Shown: in pieces, positions 1-13,700 of the stretch
How positions within the stretch are numbered: the stretch's first letter is position 1
Layout: the number at the start of each line of letters is the position of its first letter
Assembly: GCA_020466095.1 (NCBI GenBank)
Contig: CM035806.1
Coordinates: 146,397,420-146,461,419, forward strand
Source of the DNA: Chlorops oryzae
Lineage: Eukaryota; Arthropoda; Insecta; Diptera; Chloropidae
Direction: 5' to 3'
DNA length: 64,000 nt
Program-made: the position numbers and the translations under genes
The notes under the pieces: generated by a model
Databases searched by the model: none
What the model saw: only the letters and a program-made list of their open reading frames with translations
Told to the model about the DNA's origin: nothing

Positions 1-59
1 TCTACAATGCATTCGCGATAAGTGAATCCCAATTTGAACGTGTCATCGAAGAGCTCGAG
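1..59 (+). CDS. rno: rno exon (partial, left edge)
   Basis: Two bases of a split or cut codon, then 19 codons reading [19 protein letters not shown], ending GAG before GTAAGC at 60. The exon joins in phase 0 to IRCWEQIQ at 602, which gives the continuous Rhinoceros core. The true 5' boundary of the exon is outside the window. Confidence 0.9.
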
Positions 60-246
60 GTAAGCAATGTATCCAAACCATTAAGCACGAACATTTATTT
101 GTCAGCTAAAAAAAAAAAAAAAAATAAAAAAAAAAAAGGCTTCTAGAAATGAAATCAGATCGCTGTTGGATTGATTTCAGTCGGTTATATTTTAGCTTGC
201 TCATGTGTATTTATCACATAGCGTTTAAGGATTTTTCTGTTTGTTT

Positions 247-286
<40 letters not shown>

Positions 287-541
287 AAAAAGTAATTAAA
301 ATTTACTGGGACATGTTGCATTAAATTTTATATCAATCAGCGGGACGTCCTCATTTAAGTTGTTCTGAGTCTTCAACTTTGCGGCTCTAAGGCGAAAGCC
401 AAACTATATATGTACATACACACATATATGTACATATACATATATATGTATAATTGATTTTCTAGCGATTTTTCCTTGGATTCTCTATGTACGCTTGTCA
501 TCGATAATATAAAAATGATTTTGATTTTTAAATGGAATTCT

Positions 542-573
<32 letters not shown>

Positions 574-3500
574 CTTATATACTTATATTGTTGAATTTCA
601 GATTCGTTGTTGGGAACAGATCCAGGTCATACTGAAAAACGAGGAAGGTCTTGGCATAGAATACGATGAGAATGTTATATGCGATGTCTGTCGTTCTCCC
701 GATTCGGAAGAAGCAAATGAAATGGTTTTCTGTGATAATTGCAATATTTGCGTGCACCAAGCTTGTTATGGTATTACAGCAATCCCGTCAGGTATATCCA
801 TATCCTCCTCTTGCAACAAGTCCTGCTCAGGTAGGGCGGTATGTTCGATCAGGGTGAATAATCATCAATGTTATTCTCTTTCCTTCCGGAATATCTTATC
901 TTTAGGACAATGGCTGTGTCGGACGTGTTCGATGGGCATTAAACCTGAATGTGTGCTCTGTCCAAATAAGGGAGGCGCAATGAAGTCTACAAAATCGGGA
1001 AGGCATTGGGCGCACGTCTCATGTGCACTTTGGATACCCGAAGTCAGTATTGGATGTGTTGATCGCATGGAACCAATAACAAAAATATCGAGCATTCCAC
1101 AAAGCCGATGGGCTTTGATTTGTGTTTTGTGTCGAGAACGTGTCGGCGCTTGTATTCAGTGTTCTGTGAAGACATGCAAGACCGCCTATCACGTGACATG
1201 TGCATTCCAGCATGGCTTGGAAATGCGTGCCATCATTGAGGAGGGCAACGCAGAAGATGGCGTTAAGCTACGTTCTTATTGCCAAAAGCACAGTGTTAGC
1301 AAAGGGAAGAAGGACGGCAGCAGCGGTAGCAGCGGTGGCTGTGGTACCGGCAATGCTAATGGAAACGGAAGCGGAATCGGCGCTGCGCATAGCAGTAGTG
1401 CAAGTAATCTTAATAAACATGGGAATGCATGTCTTGGCTCTGGTGCTGAAGATGACGATTGCAGACGTCGCAAAAGTCGAAAATCCGATATGACAACTGA
1501 AGAACGCAATCAAGCGCGTGCTCAGCGTCTACAGGTAAGCAAAATTTCTAATCAAAATTATACAATAACAAATTACAGTTGAATAGAATTTGAAAATCGA
1601 ATTCGAAACAAACGACTCATAGGCTCAGTTACTCATTATATAGGTAATTTTTTAACTTTGTAACGTAACACACACAGCAGTAACTTCAATTCCCGTAACT
1701 TTGATTCAGTAGCAACTATCCGTGCATATAGGTAAATTTCTTAAAATTTACAATAACAAATTACAGTTGAATAGAATTTTGAAAATCGAATTGGTAAACA
1801 CTTAACGACTCATAATGCTCAGTTGACTCAATTATATAGGTAATTTTTAACTTTGTAACCATTAATACACACAGCGGGAACTTCAATTCCCGTAACTTTG
1901 CATTCAGTAAGCAACTATCCGTGCATATAGTATTTATTCCTTATATTTTTTGAGTTGGATAACACACTTAAATATAATGTAATTGACACGGCGATTAAAG
2001 AAATCTATAAGAACTCGGAATTTGAATACCCAGCGGGAAAACGTAAGGCATAGTAAGAAACAAAAAAATATTTATTGCACCTTATATTGATCGGATAACA
2101 CACTATTTTTTAACACGGCGATGTCTATGCCTCGGAATTTGAATATGTAAAAAAATGAAAAAAAAAAAAAAAAAAAAAAAATATTCAAAAAAATATTCAA
2201 AAAAAATATTAAAAAATATTCAAAAAAATATTTAAAAAATATTAAAAAAAATATTCAAAAAAATATTTAAAAAATATTCAAAAAACTTCAACAAAAAATG
2301 CAAAAAATTCAAAAAAATATTCAAACAAAAAATGCAAAAAATTCAAAATATTCAAAAAATTCACGGTCAAAAATTCCAAATCAGTTCGATTTAGTATGCC
2401 TATTAAAATGTTGAATTGTCAAATTAACAAAAAAAGCCTACTTCAGTGAATAAAATATTCAAAAAGCACAGTTAAATGCAAAAAATTCAAAAAAATTCAA
2501 AATATTCAATAAATTCAAATAATTCAATAAAATTCAAAATATTCAAAATCCGAGCTCCAACGATGTCATAGGAAATGTAAGGCCTTCCGTTTTGCATTAC
2601 CATTAAATGTAATTTATAATCAAGAACTTTTAAATAATCCTTCTATTTTGCCTTACTTTTCAATGCACACGAAACATTGTTTAAATGATGATGACACATT
2701 ATTTATTTTTTTGCTCAACATTTATTGCATTCCGTTACTTATCGAACTATTAAATAAATCATATTAAATAATTGTTTCCTAAAATCAGCCTTACACAAAT
2801 TTCCGCTGGGTAGATTCCACTAATTTCGTCTCAATTGAATGCGGCTTCACTAAGATGCCATGGTTTTTGCCCTCCAAGGCCCTTTTACAATTGCAAAAAG
2901 TACCTCGAATATTGGCGTAAAATTTTCGGCCTGATTATATATATTCCGACGGATCGAATCCGTTCGGATTTTCACATTTCTATGAATGAAAAAACTCTTT
3001 TTCATTCATAAAAATTTGAAAAATCCGAACGGATTCGATCCGTCGGAATACATAATCAGGCCGATTCTTGATTGTTCAGTGATCGCTAAAATTTTCTTCA
3101 ATTTTATTACATAAAACTCAAACTCATTAAGATTTCGAGTAGCTGAGCCCATGATGATTATGGCTTCATTGTTCTGTGTTTAAATGTTTATATATATTTT
3201 CAAAAAAAAAAAATAGGAAGTGGAAGCCGAATTTGACAAGCATGTTAATATAAAGGACATAAGCTGTCATCTTTTCGATGTGGACGGAGAGGCAATCGAA
3301 GCCATATACAATTATTGGAAGCTTAAACGAAAATCGCGCCATAATCGTGCATTGATACCTCCGAAGTCGGAGGATGTCGAAATGATCGCGCGCAAGCAAG
3401 AGCAACAGGATGTGGAGAATCATAAACTAGTTGTACATCTGCGGCAGGATCTCGAGCGTGTAAGAAATCTATGCTATATGGTCAGTAGGCGCGAGAAGCT

Positions 3501-6220
3501 CTCGAGGTCGCTATTCAAGCTACGAGAGCAGGTTTTTTACAAGCAAATATTAGTGCTAAATGGTGAATGCCAGCGCCAGGATGGTGGAAATAAAGCCACA
3601 TCCGCATCAACATGCAAACCTGACGAAGCATTTAGGAACGCAGTCATATATGCAAACGACGGCCCCACGCTTTACGATCGTTTCTACTCATCATCGTATG
3701 GATCCTCCGGGGCCATTCCAACTCAGTATCAAAATCTAGATTTTATTTTAGAAAAGCTTTTAGGTAGTATAGGAAAAAGTGGTGGTAGTGGTAGTTCTAA
3801 TAAGGGGTCAAAAAGTCATTCGGCAACAACAAGAACGTCTACATCACCGACGAAACGGAAAGCAACAGCAACAGCAGCACCTGCATCACACGGCTCGACG
3901 ACGACGACGACGACGACGACGCACGCATCGACGGTGGCGGCGGCAGCAGCAGCAGCTGCAGCCGCCGCAGCGGCTGCGGCGGCGGCGGCGATAACGACGG
4001 CGCAAACATCTGGCTCAGCAACAAAGCATTCGCCAAACAAAAGAGTCAACAATTTAGCGACGTCCAATTCCGCAGCAAAATCTCAAAGCAGCAGCAATGT
4101 TGCAAGCGGCACCGGCAATCGGCGGATATCAACACAAGCTGAAAAAGGCGCAGCGGTTCGTTCGAACGTGGTGAAATCAACTTCAAAAGTTGGTGGAGAT
4201 TCCGGCAAAATAGTGCATCGTGCATCGCCAAGAAGGAACGCCGATCGAAAGACAAAAAGTTCTGAAGAAAGCAGTCAATCATCAAATTCGTCTGGGAGTT
4301 CTTCCTCAGACGACGATGACGATGACGACGACGACGATGATGATGACGACTCGTCATCGGAAGATGGCTCCTCTTCGGAAAGCGGGAGTTCTGATAGTGG
4401 AACAGAATCGGGAACAAGCTCAGGCACAGGCTCGTCTTCCGGAAGTGGTAGTCGGGAAGAGCAATGCACAACAACAGCCCGTAAAGCTTCGCCCAATAAA
4501 GCGGCTGCCAAGAAAAAGCAGAACTACACGCGATCAACGGAAATTCGACCGTCAAACCAGCGAAGGAAAAGTATCAGCACTACTACTACTACACAAACAC
4601 AACAACAAGCCACAAAAGCAACAACAACAAGCACAGCAAGCACAGCGACCACAGCAACAAACTCAAAGTGTGCTTCAACGAACACGTCAACGAACGCATT
4701 GGGCGCACTTCATGTTACAGAGATCTCAAGCTCGACCGATGACGAGGACGACCGCAAGCAGAGTTCACGGAATAACATCGTCCGCAACGGACGGAAAGAT
4801 AGTATGCAGCATACAATTACCGCGTCGAAGCAACAATCTAAGTCAAAACAATACACAAATCAAACTAGCGCAACAACAACAACAACAACAGGAGCGCCAA
4901 CAACAACAACAACAGCAGCAACAGCAGCGACAGCAACGAAAGCAACAAAAGCAACAAAAGGTGCTAATGCAACAAAAACAACAGCAACAACAACAACAGC
5001 AACAACAACAAACGAACCAAAACGCGGCCATGATTTCTTGTCCCAAGTTGAAAAGGAGTTGCAGAAGAATAAAGGGTCTGCGACCTCATCTAGCGACGAA
5101 AGTGAGGAGTTGCTGCCAATAAAATCAACCGACCGGATAGAGAGGCCGTCAGGGGCGTTTAATGCACCGATTACAGCGGCATCGAGGAAAGCGGCTGCGC
5201 AGCAAATCTATTCCGATTCAGACAGTTCATTGTGTCCAGAAGAGAAAGAGGAGAACAGGCCGATAGGAACAAAAATTGTTGATACGGTCAATCAGCAAAC
5301 GATACGTACAAAAGCCGCACTTAAAGAATTCTCACTGCAACAGTTGAGCACCAACATAACAATCCCCACAAACACAAACACCAACACCAACACAAACACA
5401 AACGCAAACACTACTACCGGCAGCAAGATGGACTACAATAAAGCACGTAAGGAGACAGGTGCGTCAAGGTCCTCGTCCAATAATATTACGTCTGCTCTTA
5501 AAACGAAAGCAAGCGTTTCCGCGATATCAAAAGGAGCAGTTGTTACATTTGCAGATACAGCTCCGAATCGTAACAACAGGACACCATTAGCATCTAGCAC
5601 GAATACGATCAGTGCTATGTCGGAGAAATCGAAGACATCGATCGACGAGAAGAGACATGAAAAGCAGCAACACAACAAGTTCCCGGCGGATTTGCTTGTT
5701 GTGCCACAACGTCAGGCGGCAAAGAAGGCCTCCGAAAATATGCGTTCGACGACAAATCTGTATGGCAACACAATGCCAACTTCAATTTCATCGAGTACAT
5801 TGGCCACAGGATTGCCCTTACAGCGAGACACAGCGGATAGATCGAGAGATCAACGGCACGGGCACGGGCACGGACACGCGCACGGACACGCGCACGGACA
5901 TGGACACGGACACGCGCACGGGCATGAAAAGGCCGACAGGTCGCCGGGTGTAGCAGCAAGTGCAGGTGGAGGAGACAGGTGCAAAACGAAAGAATCAAGT
6001 AGCAAACACGAAGAAAAGTCTGAAAGATCTCGGGCGAAGGAGAGAAGCAACTATAGTGCGCACAGCAATAGCAATGCTGGTACTGGCGAAAAGAGTCTCT
6101 CCAAGCGCGGTCGTCCGCCCAAAATACTCAAAGAAGCAGCAGCTGCAAGCGGAGAACGAAGCACGAAAAGCACAAAAAGCACTCAACCAAACAACATTAT
6201 ACGAAAGGAAAACGTGTCGG

Positions 6221-6255
<35 letters not shown>

Positions 6256-7037
6256 AGTGCAGACGGTGATTTATTTACATCGCCGAACAAGCGGAAAGAA
6301 GAGCGTACTTATGGAAAAACAACGGGCGATTCAAAGCCAAAAACCTCAGCCGTTACGCACGCAGCGTCAAAGGAGCAAAGGTCTTCCAGTGCAAATACCA
6401 ATTTTAATTCAATTTCCACATCCGAATCGAAATTACAAAACGACCTTGCCAAGAATAATATTCTCGTTGCGTATGTTCCGCAACGGCAGGCAGCTAAAAA
6501 GGCTGCGGAGCAATTAAAGAGCGGTAATAAGGCCAACCTATCAAGCGAACTTGAGGACGAAAGAGGACGTTTCATCAATGAAAAAGAAAGTAAAATGAAA
6601 ACGCCCGAAAGTCGTTCATCAAAAATGGTCGCGCCAATGTCGACACCAACGCCGACACGTCGTATGTCATCGCGTGAATCCACCTCAATGCAATCAGCGC
6701 AACTTAAGACGACACCATCAAGCAGCGGCGGCAGCGGTGGTAGCAGCAGCAGGCTACAACGTTCGAAGGATAGTAGCGGTCACACTCAGATTACTCCAAA
6801 GCGACCACAAGCCGACAAACGAAACGTTCGCCTGAGCTCCAGTTCAGATTCTAGCTCAACATCATCGTCAACTGACGATGACGATGACAGTGACAGCAGC
6901 AGCAGCAGCGCCGAAACTTCCGATGCAGAAAGTAACGTTGACGCTGGACGTTCAACACGTCCGCGTGTAACTGTGAGTAAACGAGCACGCACTCCGAGAA
7001 AATCAATCGACAAAGTACCTAGCTCAGCAGCAGCCGC

Positions 7038-7068
<31 letters not shown>

Positions 7069-10000
7069 CCACCACAGCAAGTGACGAGCACAACACCCAG
7101 TAAGGCTTCACCGCAGAAACAATTGCGTCGAAATGTTAGCAACATAAGTAATAGCAGTGCTGGAGATGGCGCTGGCGCTAGCGCTGCCACCGTTGGCCAT
7201 AGTGAGAGAGCCACAGAGAGCAAGAGAATTAGACGAAAGTCAAATGTTGTCGAAGAGAAGAGCAACAAAAAATTGCTAGCTCAGGAAAAACATGTCGCAC
7301 AGACACCAACAACTGGTCGAACAGCTGCTGCTGCTGCTGTTGAGCAAACACGCGTACGTGGCAATTCCGGACACAAATCGTCTAAACAAAAGAGTGCATT
7401 ACAATTTTCAAAGTCCACAGCAACCGAAATCGAAGATGATAATGCACGAGGAGCTGCAGACCTCAGAACACATGGCCCCAACGAAGTTAAGAAATCGTCC
7501 TCTTCAGGACACAATTCCAAACATCAAGAAAGTGTATCGAAGAAGTCAGGAACATCACCCAGTAAGAAGCATCGATCGATTGCACATCAAGACAATGCTG
7601 CAATGGAATTAAAAATTATTGGTTCGTCCATGAGATCCGATGATCACGACGAGTCAACACAACACATAATTCATACTAAAATCGAACGTGGTGAACAGCC
7701 AATGGATATAGACGAAGAACTAACAACCGCATTTCCAACCGCCGTAACAAAACAGCATACATCAGACGATCAATTGATTACGGATATCGATGATGAGCGG
7801 CCGCCAGCTGCGCCCGTGCCAGCTTCGCCACGTCGGGAAAATGCTTTTAATAGCTCTGAATTATCAGGAAGCGATAACGAAGCGACTGCTGCAGCACCCC
7901 AACGAAAGAGATCAAATCAACGGCGCCGTCGCGCGAGATCCAGGCGATATGGACCAATGTCCCCAGAGGAGGAGCATACGCATCATACACAGCACATTCT
8001 GAACGAAATGGAACTAGTGAGGGCACTAGAAGAAGAGCGTAAAAATGAGTTAGCGGCAAATGCTAGTAAATATTCAGCATCGTCCTCATCGCCGGCAGTG
8101 GCCGTCGTTGCACCCGAACCACCAGAAATTATTGAACTTGATTCGAATTCGAATTCGAATTCGGCTGAAAGCGCGAAAGAACAACGAATAAAAGTTGAGC
8201 AGCAACAGCAGAGAACAGCGCATGAAATATCAATGGGACGAAACCAAAGATCACATTTAGAATGCTTAACTGAAACTCCTGCATCACCGGATGAAGAAGA
8301 TAATAAAACAATAGACGAGCCGACTGTTGTGCCGAAGAATCAATACAAAGTTATCTCAAGGTCGCCAGGCGTTGAATCTCCACATTACATCAACAGAAAG
8401 CAGACACCAAATTCATTACATGAGAGTGCCTATCATTATCACCATCACCATGAACATCAGCATCAACATCAGCATCAACATCAGCATCAACATCAGCATC
8501 AACATCAACCTATAGTGGATGAGATACTTGATATGGTTGAGGAAAATGAAAAACAAAAGCAACAACAAAAGCAGCAATACCATCCATCACAAGCTCATAA
8601 TGATCAAGTTATTCAGGATGAGCAAGACCAAAAAGATGACGAGTCATACGCAAAAGCAGCCCCATCAACAACAGCAAGTGCAACTGCAACTCAAGCTCCT
8701 GAACCACCGGATAATCTCAAAATTGCCACCGCATCTGGAGTAGCTGTGAAACCGGTTTCGGAAGAAGATAGCTTTCAAGCAACACGAAACCTATTGGAAA
8801 AACTACGTAAGACCAAGCGGAATCGAAATGATGATGCCAAGGATACTGATTTGCTGATGCCACCACCAACACCGGCTATACCGTCTGTTTTCCATTTCCA
8901 TAATGCAGCAGATCCGGAAGATGTTATTCACGCGCAAAAGGAAAACGCAGCTGCACAAACATTAAAGCACACTCACCAAACGGCTGGTGGAGCAGAAGAG
9001 ATTCAACATCCACAAAGCGTCATCGCGGTGAATAGCAGCCACGTTGTTAATCGCAGTCAAAAGGAAACGTCTTACAACACCGCCAATGAAGTTACTTCAG
9101 CTGTTCAAAGTCAAGTCATTACATCGATGCATCATCATACGACTACACCATCTGTAGTTCAACAACATCATCAGCATCATCAGCATCATCAGCAGCATCA
9201 TCAGCAGCATCATCAGCAGCATCATCAGCAGCATCATCAGCAGCATCATCATCACCATCAACAACAACAGCCGGAACAACAAGAACACGAACAACAAGAA
9301 CAAGAACAAGAACAAGAACAGCAAGAACTGGGAAGTTTTTCATCCGAAAATGCAGTTGAAATGTCATCTGCTTACATGGAAAAAGCATCACCAAGAATAG
9401 ATCAGCATAGTCGTCGTTCAGCGTCAACAACGCCTTCAACAACAACAACCACACGAAATAGGCATCGAACATCGTGCGAGACGAGACCCGATTTTGTCGA
9501 TCTACGTGCCGAAGCAGAAGCATCAAAGAACCACTTAGATTTTACTGCAGCGGGTAATGCCACTCAAAAGCTTCCCGTTGAATGCGATTACGATGAAAAT
9601 ACCCATATGCAATCACCGTACGCAATGCGTGCATCTCGCATTTGGAATGAAAATGATCTTATAGCGGCAAGGCGGTCATCTTCTCCAAGTTCGGTTTCCG
9701 AATCGAACGATCAGCCAGCTGTTATTCAAATGTCCGATGCTCAACAACAACAACAGCAGCAGCAGCAGCAGCACGAACAATTGTTACGCAAAGATGCGAT
9801 AGCGCAACAGCAGCAGCAAAGCATGAATAGTAATTCCATTGGCAACAACACCAGCGACAATAGTTCCGTAGCAGATGCACAGAATTGCAAGAATTACTTT
9901 GGTAATACGATAAATACATTCGGATTGCCGACAACAGAAGGAGCTTTCAGCCGACATATGCCACAATCGCAATCGCAATCCCAGTTGCAGGCTCAGGCTC

Positions 10001-10731
10001 AGGCCCATGCTCATGCCCAGTCCCAATCGCAATCTCAATCCCAGTCGCATCCGCAGTCCCAGAATGTTTTGGTTAATGGCGTCGATACAATGATGTCGCC
10101 CTACAATCAAGCGTACACACAAACGCAACAAACAACTCCGACACACTCGCAGTCGAATGCACAGCCGCCAGTCAGTCATGGTGCAGGATCTCAGTACAAT
10201 GGTGGTGCAGTCAATATGTTCCACAATGCGTCCGCAATCGCGTACGCTCCAAATGTTGCATCCGCCGGTGGACATATTATGTACTCGTCGGGTGTAACGA
10301 GCGGAGAGCATACACCGACACAACCATCACCTTCAGATATGTATGGAGTGCACGCTGTCGAACGGAGTGTCCCAGTCGGAGGCGTGGTAGTACCCGCTAC
10401 CGTGCAGACCTATGGAACAGCGGCTTTTACATCATCGTCGCATAATATCAGTCTCACTGCGGCAATTGTTGGTAGTGCGGCTTCTGGCAATACGACACCA
10501 TCGGCATCGATGCTAGAACACTCGTCACCACATCAACATCCTCATATCCATAATCAACAACAGGAGTCTGCGAATCATTATGCCATGGCTTCGCCGGCGG
10601 AGAGTACGACGGCACAAAATTATAGCGCTGTAATGACATCACCAGCAAGCGTACAACAACCGCATATTGCATCCCCAGTTAAAGAGTCACCATCTAAACG
10701 AACGTCGGCACGTTTCAACCACCAGCAGCAG

Positions 10732-10771
<40 letters not shown>

Positions 10772-13700
10772 TTCGCGGTGCGCATAAATCGCCACAGCTG
10801 CAGCACAAGTCACCAGGAAAATCACCACGTCAAATGGAGTTGCTCAGTAAGCAAATGCAGCAGATTGAAACGCAGCAGCAGCAGCAGCAATCGTCACCTG
10901 CATCGGTGCCTCCACCGGCACCATCACCATCGCCATCATCACAAAGTTCGGCGTTGACGGAATTCACAAACATTCCGCAGAAAACACCCAAGTACGATCC
11001 ATTGACGCACACGTTGGCAGGCAAGCCTCGCCAACGTGCGCCCAAAGGTATGGGCGCAGGTGCACGAGGTGGTCGCGGCCGAGGACGTGGACGTGGTCGA
11101 GGCAGTAGTAATGCAAATGCAACTATACCACTGCCGCCACCGATAGCCGAATTCGGTAGCAATAGGCATATAGTCAACAACCTGGTTGGAACACCATTCG
11201 AGTTTAACTACGATGAAGATGTCTCATCACCGGGAGTTGAAAATCTCCAATCATTACGTGATCGACGACGTTCGTTCGATTGCCGTAGCAATTCGAGTGT
11301 CGTGCCCCAAGCTCATTCGCATCCACATCCACATCCATCATCCTCATCCGCATACCCAGGCTTCAAACGAACAACAAAAGTACGCGAGCCCAACGTATTC
11401 TGGTGGTAAAGCTCGAGGCTCAGCGCCAACGCCAGCCGCAGCGGTGCCGAATGCCGCTGCATTGGCTAATTGCCCAAACAGCAGCAATCGTGTCGCATCG
11501 ATAAAGTCCAACCAAAGTACGGCTGCTCCGACTGAACACGGCAATCAGCAATCGATATTGCATTCCATTGTCCAGCCCGTTTTGCCAGGACCCGTCGACA
11601 TGCGCACCTACAGTCTCGGTTTCGAAGCACAGCACTCATCGGTCTCCCAAGAAGCGTATAATAACAATTTGCTGGGTGCATTTGATTCGGGCGCCGCCGA
11701 TCAGACGCTCTCCGAATTCGATGAGGAAAGTGAAAAAGAATTCCAATCAGCTCTAAGGGCCACGGGTACCGCTTTGCCAACAACAAAACATTCTCAAGAC
11801 GATGATGATGGACTTGAAGGCTCAGGGTCGGAGGCAGTCACGGCTTCAACAGTGGCCGCCAACAATAACGGTTGTAGTCTGACGCTTGCTGCAGCGACTA
11901 GCAGCGCCATTGTATCAACAGGTGCTCGCGCTGCCGATTTGCAGCTCGCTTCAATCGAGACAACATCGGAAGAAGTTTCAATTGACTCGGACACAACACT
12001 GACGACGGCCAAAGCATCGCTCTCTGATTCACGTAATCAACTCAAATTGAAAATAAAGGGTCCCCTGGCATATCCAGATGCGTACGCACATCATCCATCC
12101 ATTGTCAGTTCTGTATCACACACACATATAACACACAGCAGCATTGTGTCGACCAATGCGTCCGGCGTCATACAATCATCGGCGGCGGCTTCATGTCAAC
12201 AACAAATGTCAGCTGCAGTGGCCAGCGCTTCGGTTAATAGCACAAGCAGCGGCGGTGGCGGTACGAACTCCAGGCGCATGCGTAAGAAGGAACTCCTCAG
12301 CTTATATGTGGTCCAAAAGGATACGCACATGGATGAGTCAACGTCGTACGGTCTACCTGTGACTGATTCTGGCATGGGCAATACGATCGATACTCTGCGT
12401 AAAGGCACCTGCGATACTATAAACAGTGGATTGGATGATTTCGGAAGCGGCGATATTAGTTCGAAGCGTTTCAAAAAGACATCATCGGGACGCGAATTGC
12501 GCTCCATGGACATTTCGGATGAACTGAATGACGCATCTAGTTCAATGCCAACAGGATCGAACGGAAGGCGTCGCAGTAACTGCTCATCCGGTAGTAATGA
12601 CAATGGAAAAACGGGTGCTGCATCCAGCGCTGGCAAGCGTCGTGGTCGCAGCAAGACGCTCGAAGGATCTGAAGATGATGTGCCAATGGCACCCAAATTG
12701 AAAATCAAAATTCCGTGGTCTCGGTGGAGCTGATGGCTGTGTGACTGCTACTGCGACAACAATAACGACAAGCTCGCCAACAACGAACATAGGCTATAGC
12801 TACGAAATGACAAGACGTTCGGTTGCATGTCCGCCCAAAAAACGGATAACACACACAAACTATGTACCACCAACATTGGAGGACTATCGGCGAGAATCGA
12901 TGAACTTTCGTCGAAAGGTAATGAAAGACTTTAGCGATGACAATGAGGGGCGGAACAGGCGAATTAGTAACACAGTAAGCGTTATAACAGCACCTGTTGT
13001 GACAACTGAACCACCGCCGCCGCCGCCGCCTCCGCTTCCGCCGCCGCCATTGCCGCCAATAGAACCGATCGCACCTCCGCCAATAAAGCGGCCGAAATCC
13101 TCCAAACCAAAGAAAGATAAGAGAGAGAAAAAACGCAACGATACCACCGGAGGAGACAACAGCATGACTACCACTCTGATTGAGAACACTTCAACTGGAT
13201 CACCGGGCGAAGCACCAAAGCTTATAATAAGAATAGGCAAACGAAAAGCGGACACAGATCCAACGGGCTTTGATGGCATTGGTGGTTGTGGTAGCGTCAT
13301 TTCGCGTCCAGTTTCCGTAGCAAGCACTTTTGCTAATGATGATTCTCCTCCGATGGCTGCACCTATACGACTTAAGTTAGCTCGCGTCTCTGATGGTGGT
13401 GGGTATGTGATTGGCAACAAGAAAAACGATAAGCAACAACAAGTCACTCGTAGCAGCAGCACAATGTCATCGAACACATCATCATCATCATCAACATCGT
13501 CCACATCCACAACCTCATCATCAGTATTAGCTTCTGTGGCGTCGATGACAGGAATAGCAACAATAGCATCATCAACATCAATCGAAGGCAATTTTCGAAT
13601 AAATCCTGATGCAATGCCAATGTTAAATAACAATTTTGTTGGCCCCAGTGTTGGCAGTAGCGTTATAACATCAGCAACCCAGCAACAGCAACAACAAAAC

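Larger units (their letters stand above)
1535..3216 (+). other. rno intron with accumulated repeats (1,682 bp)
   Basis: GTAAGC donor at 1535 and AAATAG acceptor at 3216 after an A run. Joining is phase 0: RLQ to EVEAEFDKH. Contains a tandem duplication, an AT-rich dispersed repeat and a foldback, each listed separately. The rest (2560-2925) shows no ORF or recognisable element. Confidence 0.85.

Noticed and set aside
476..601. Start of rno at an upstream codon in the intron
   Set aside because: The translated intron contains an (AT)n-coded YIYIYIY run. The splice acceptor at 602 and the preceding exon at 1-59 give the conserved protein instead.
3779..5122. Long open frames antisense to or overlapping the rno exon in other frames
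   Set aside because: They are by-products of trinucleotide repeats (polyArg, polyCys, polyLeu in other frames) inside a well-supported coding exon.
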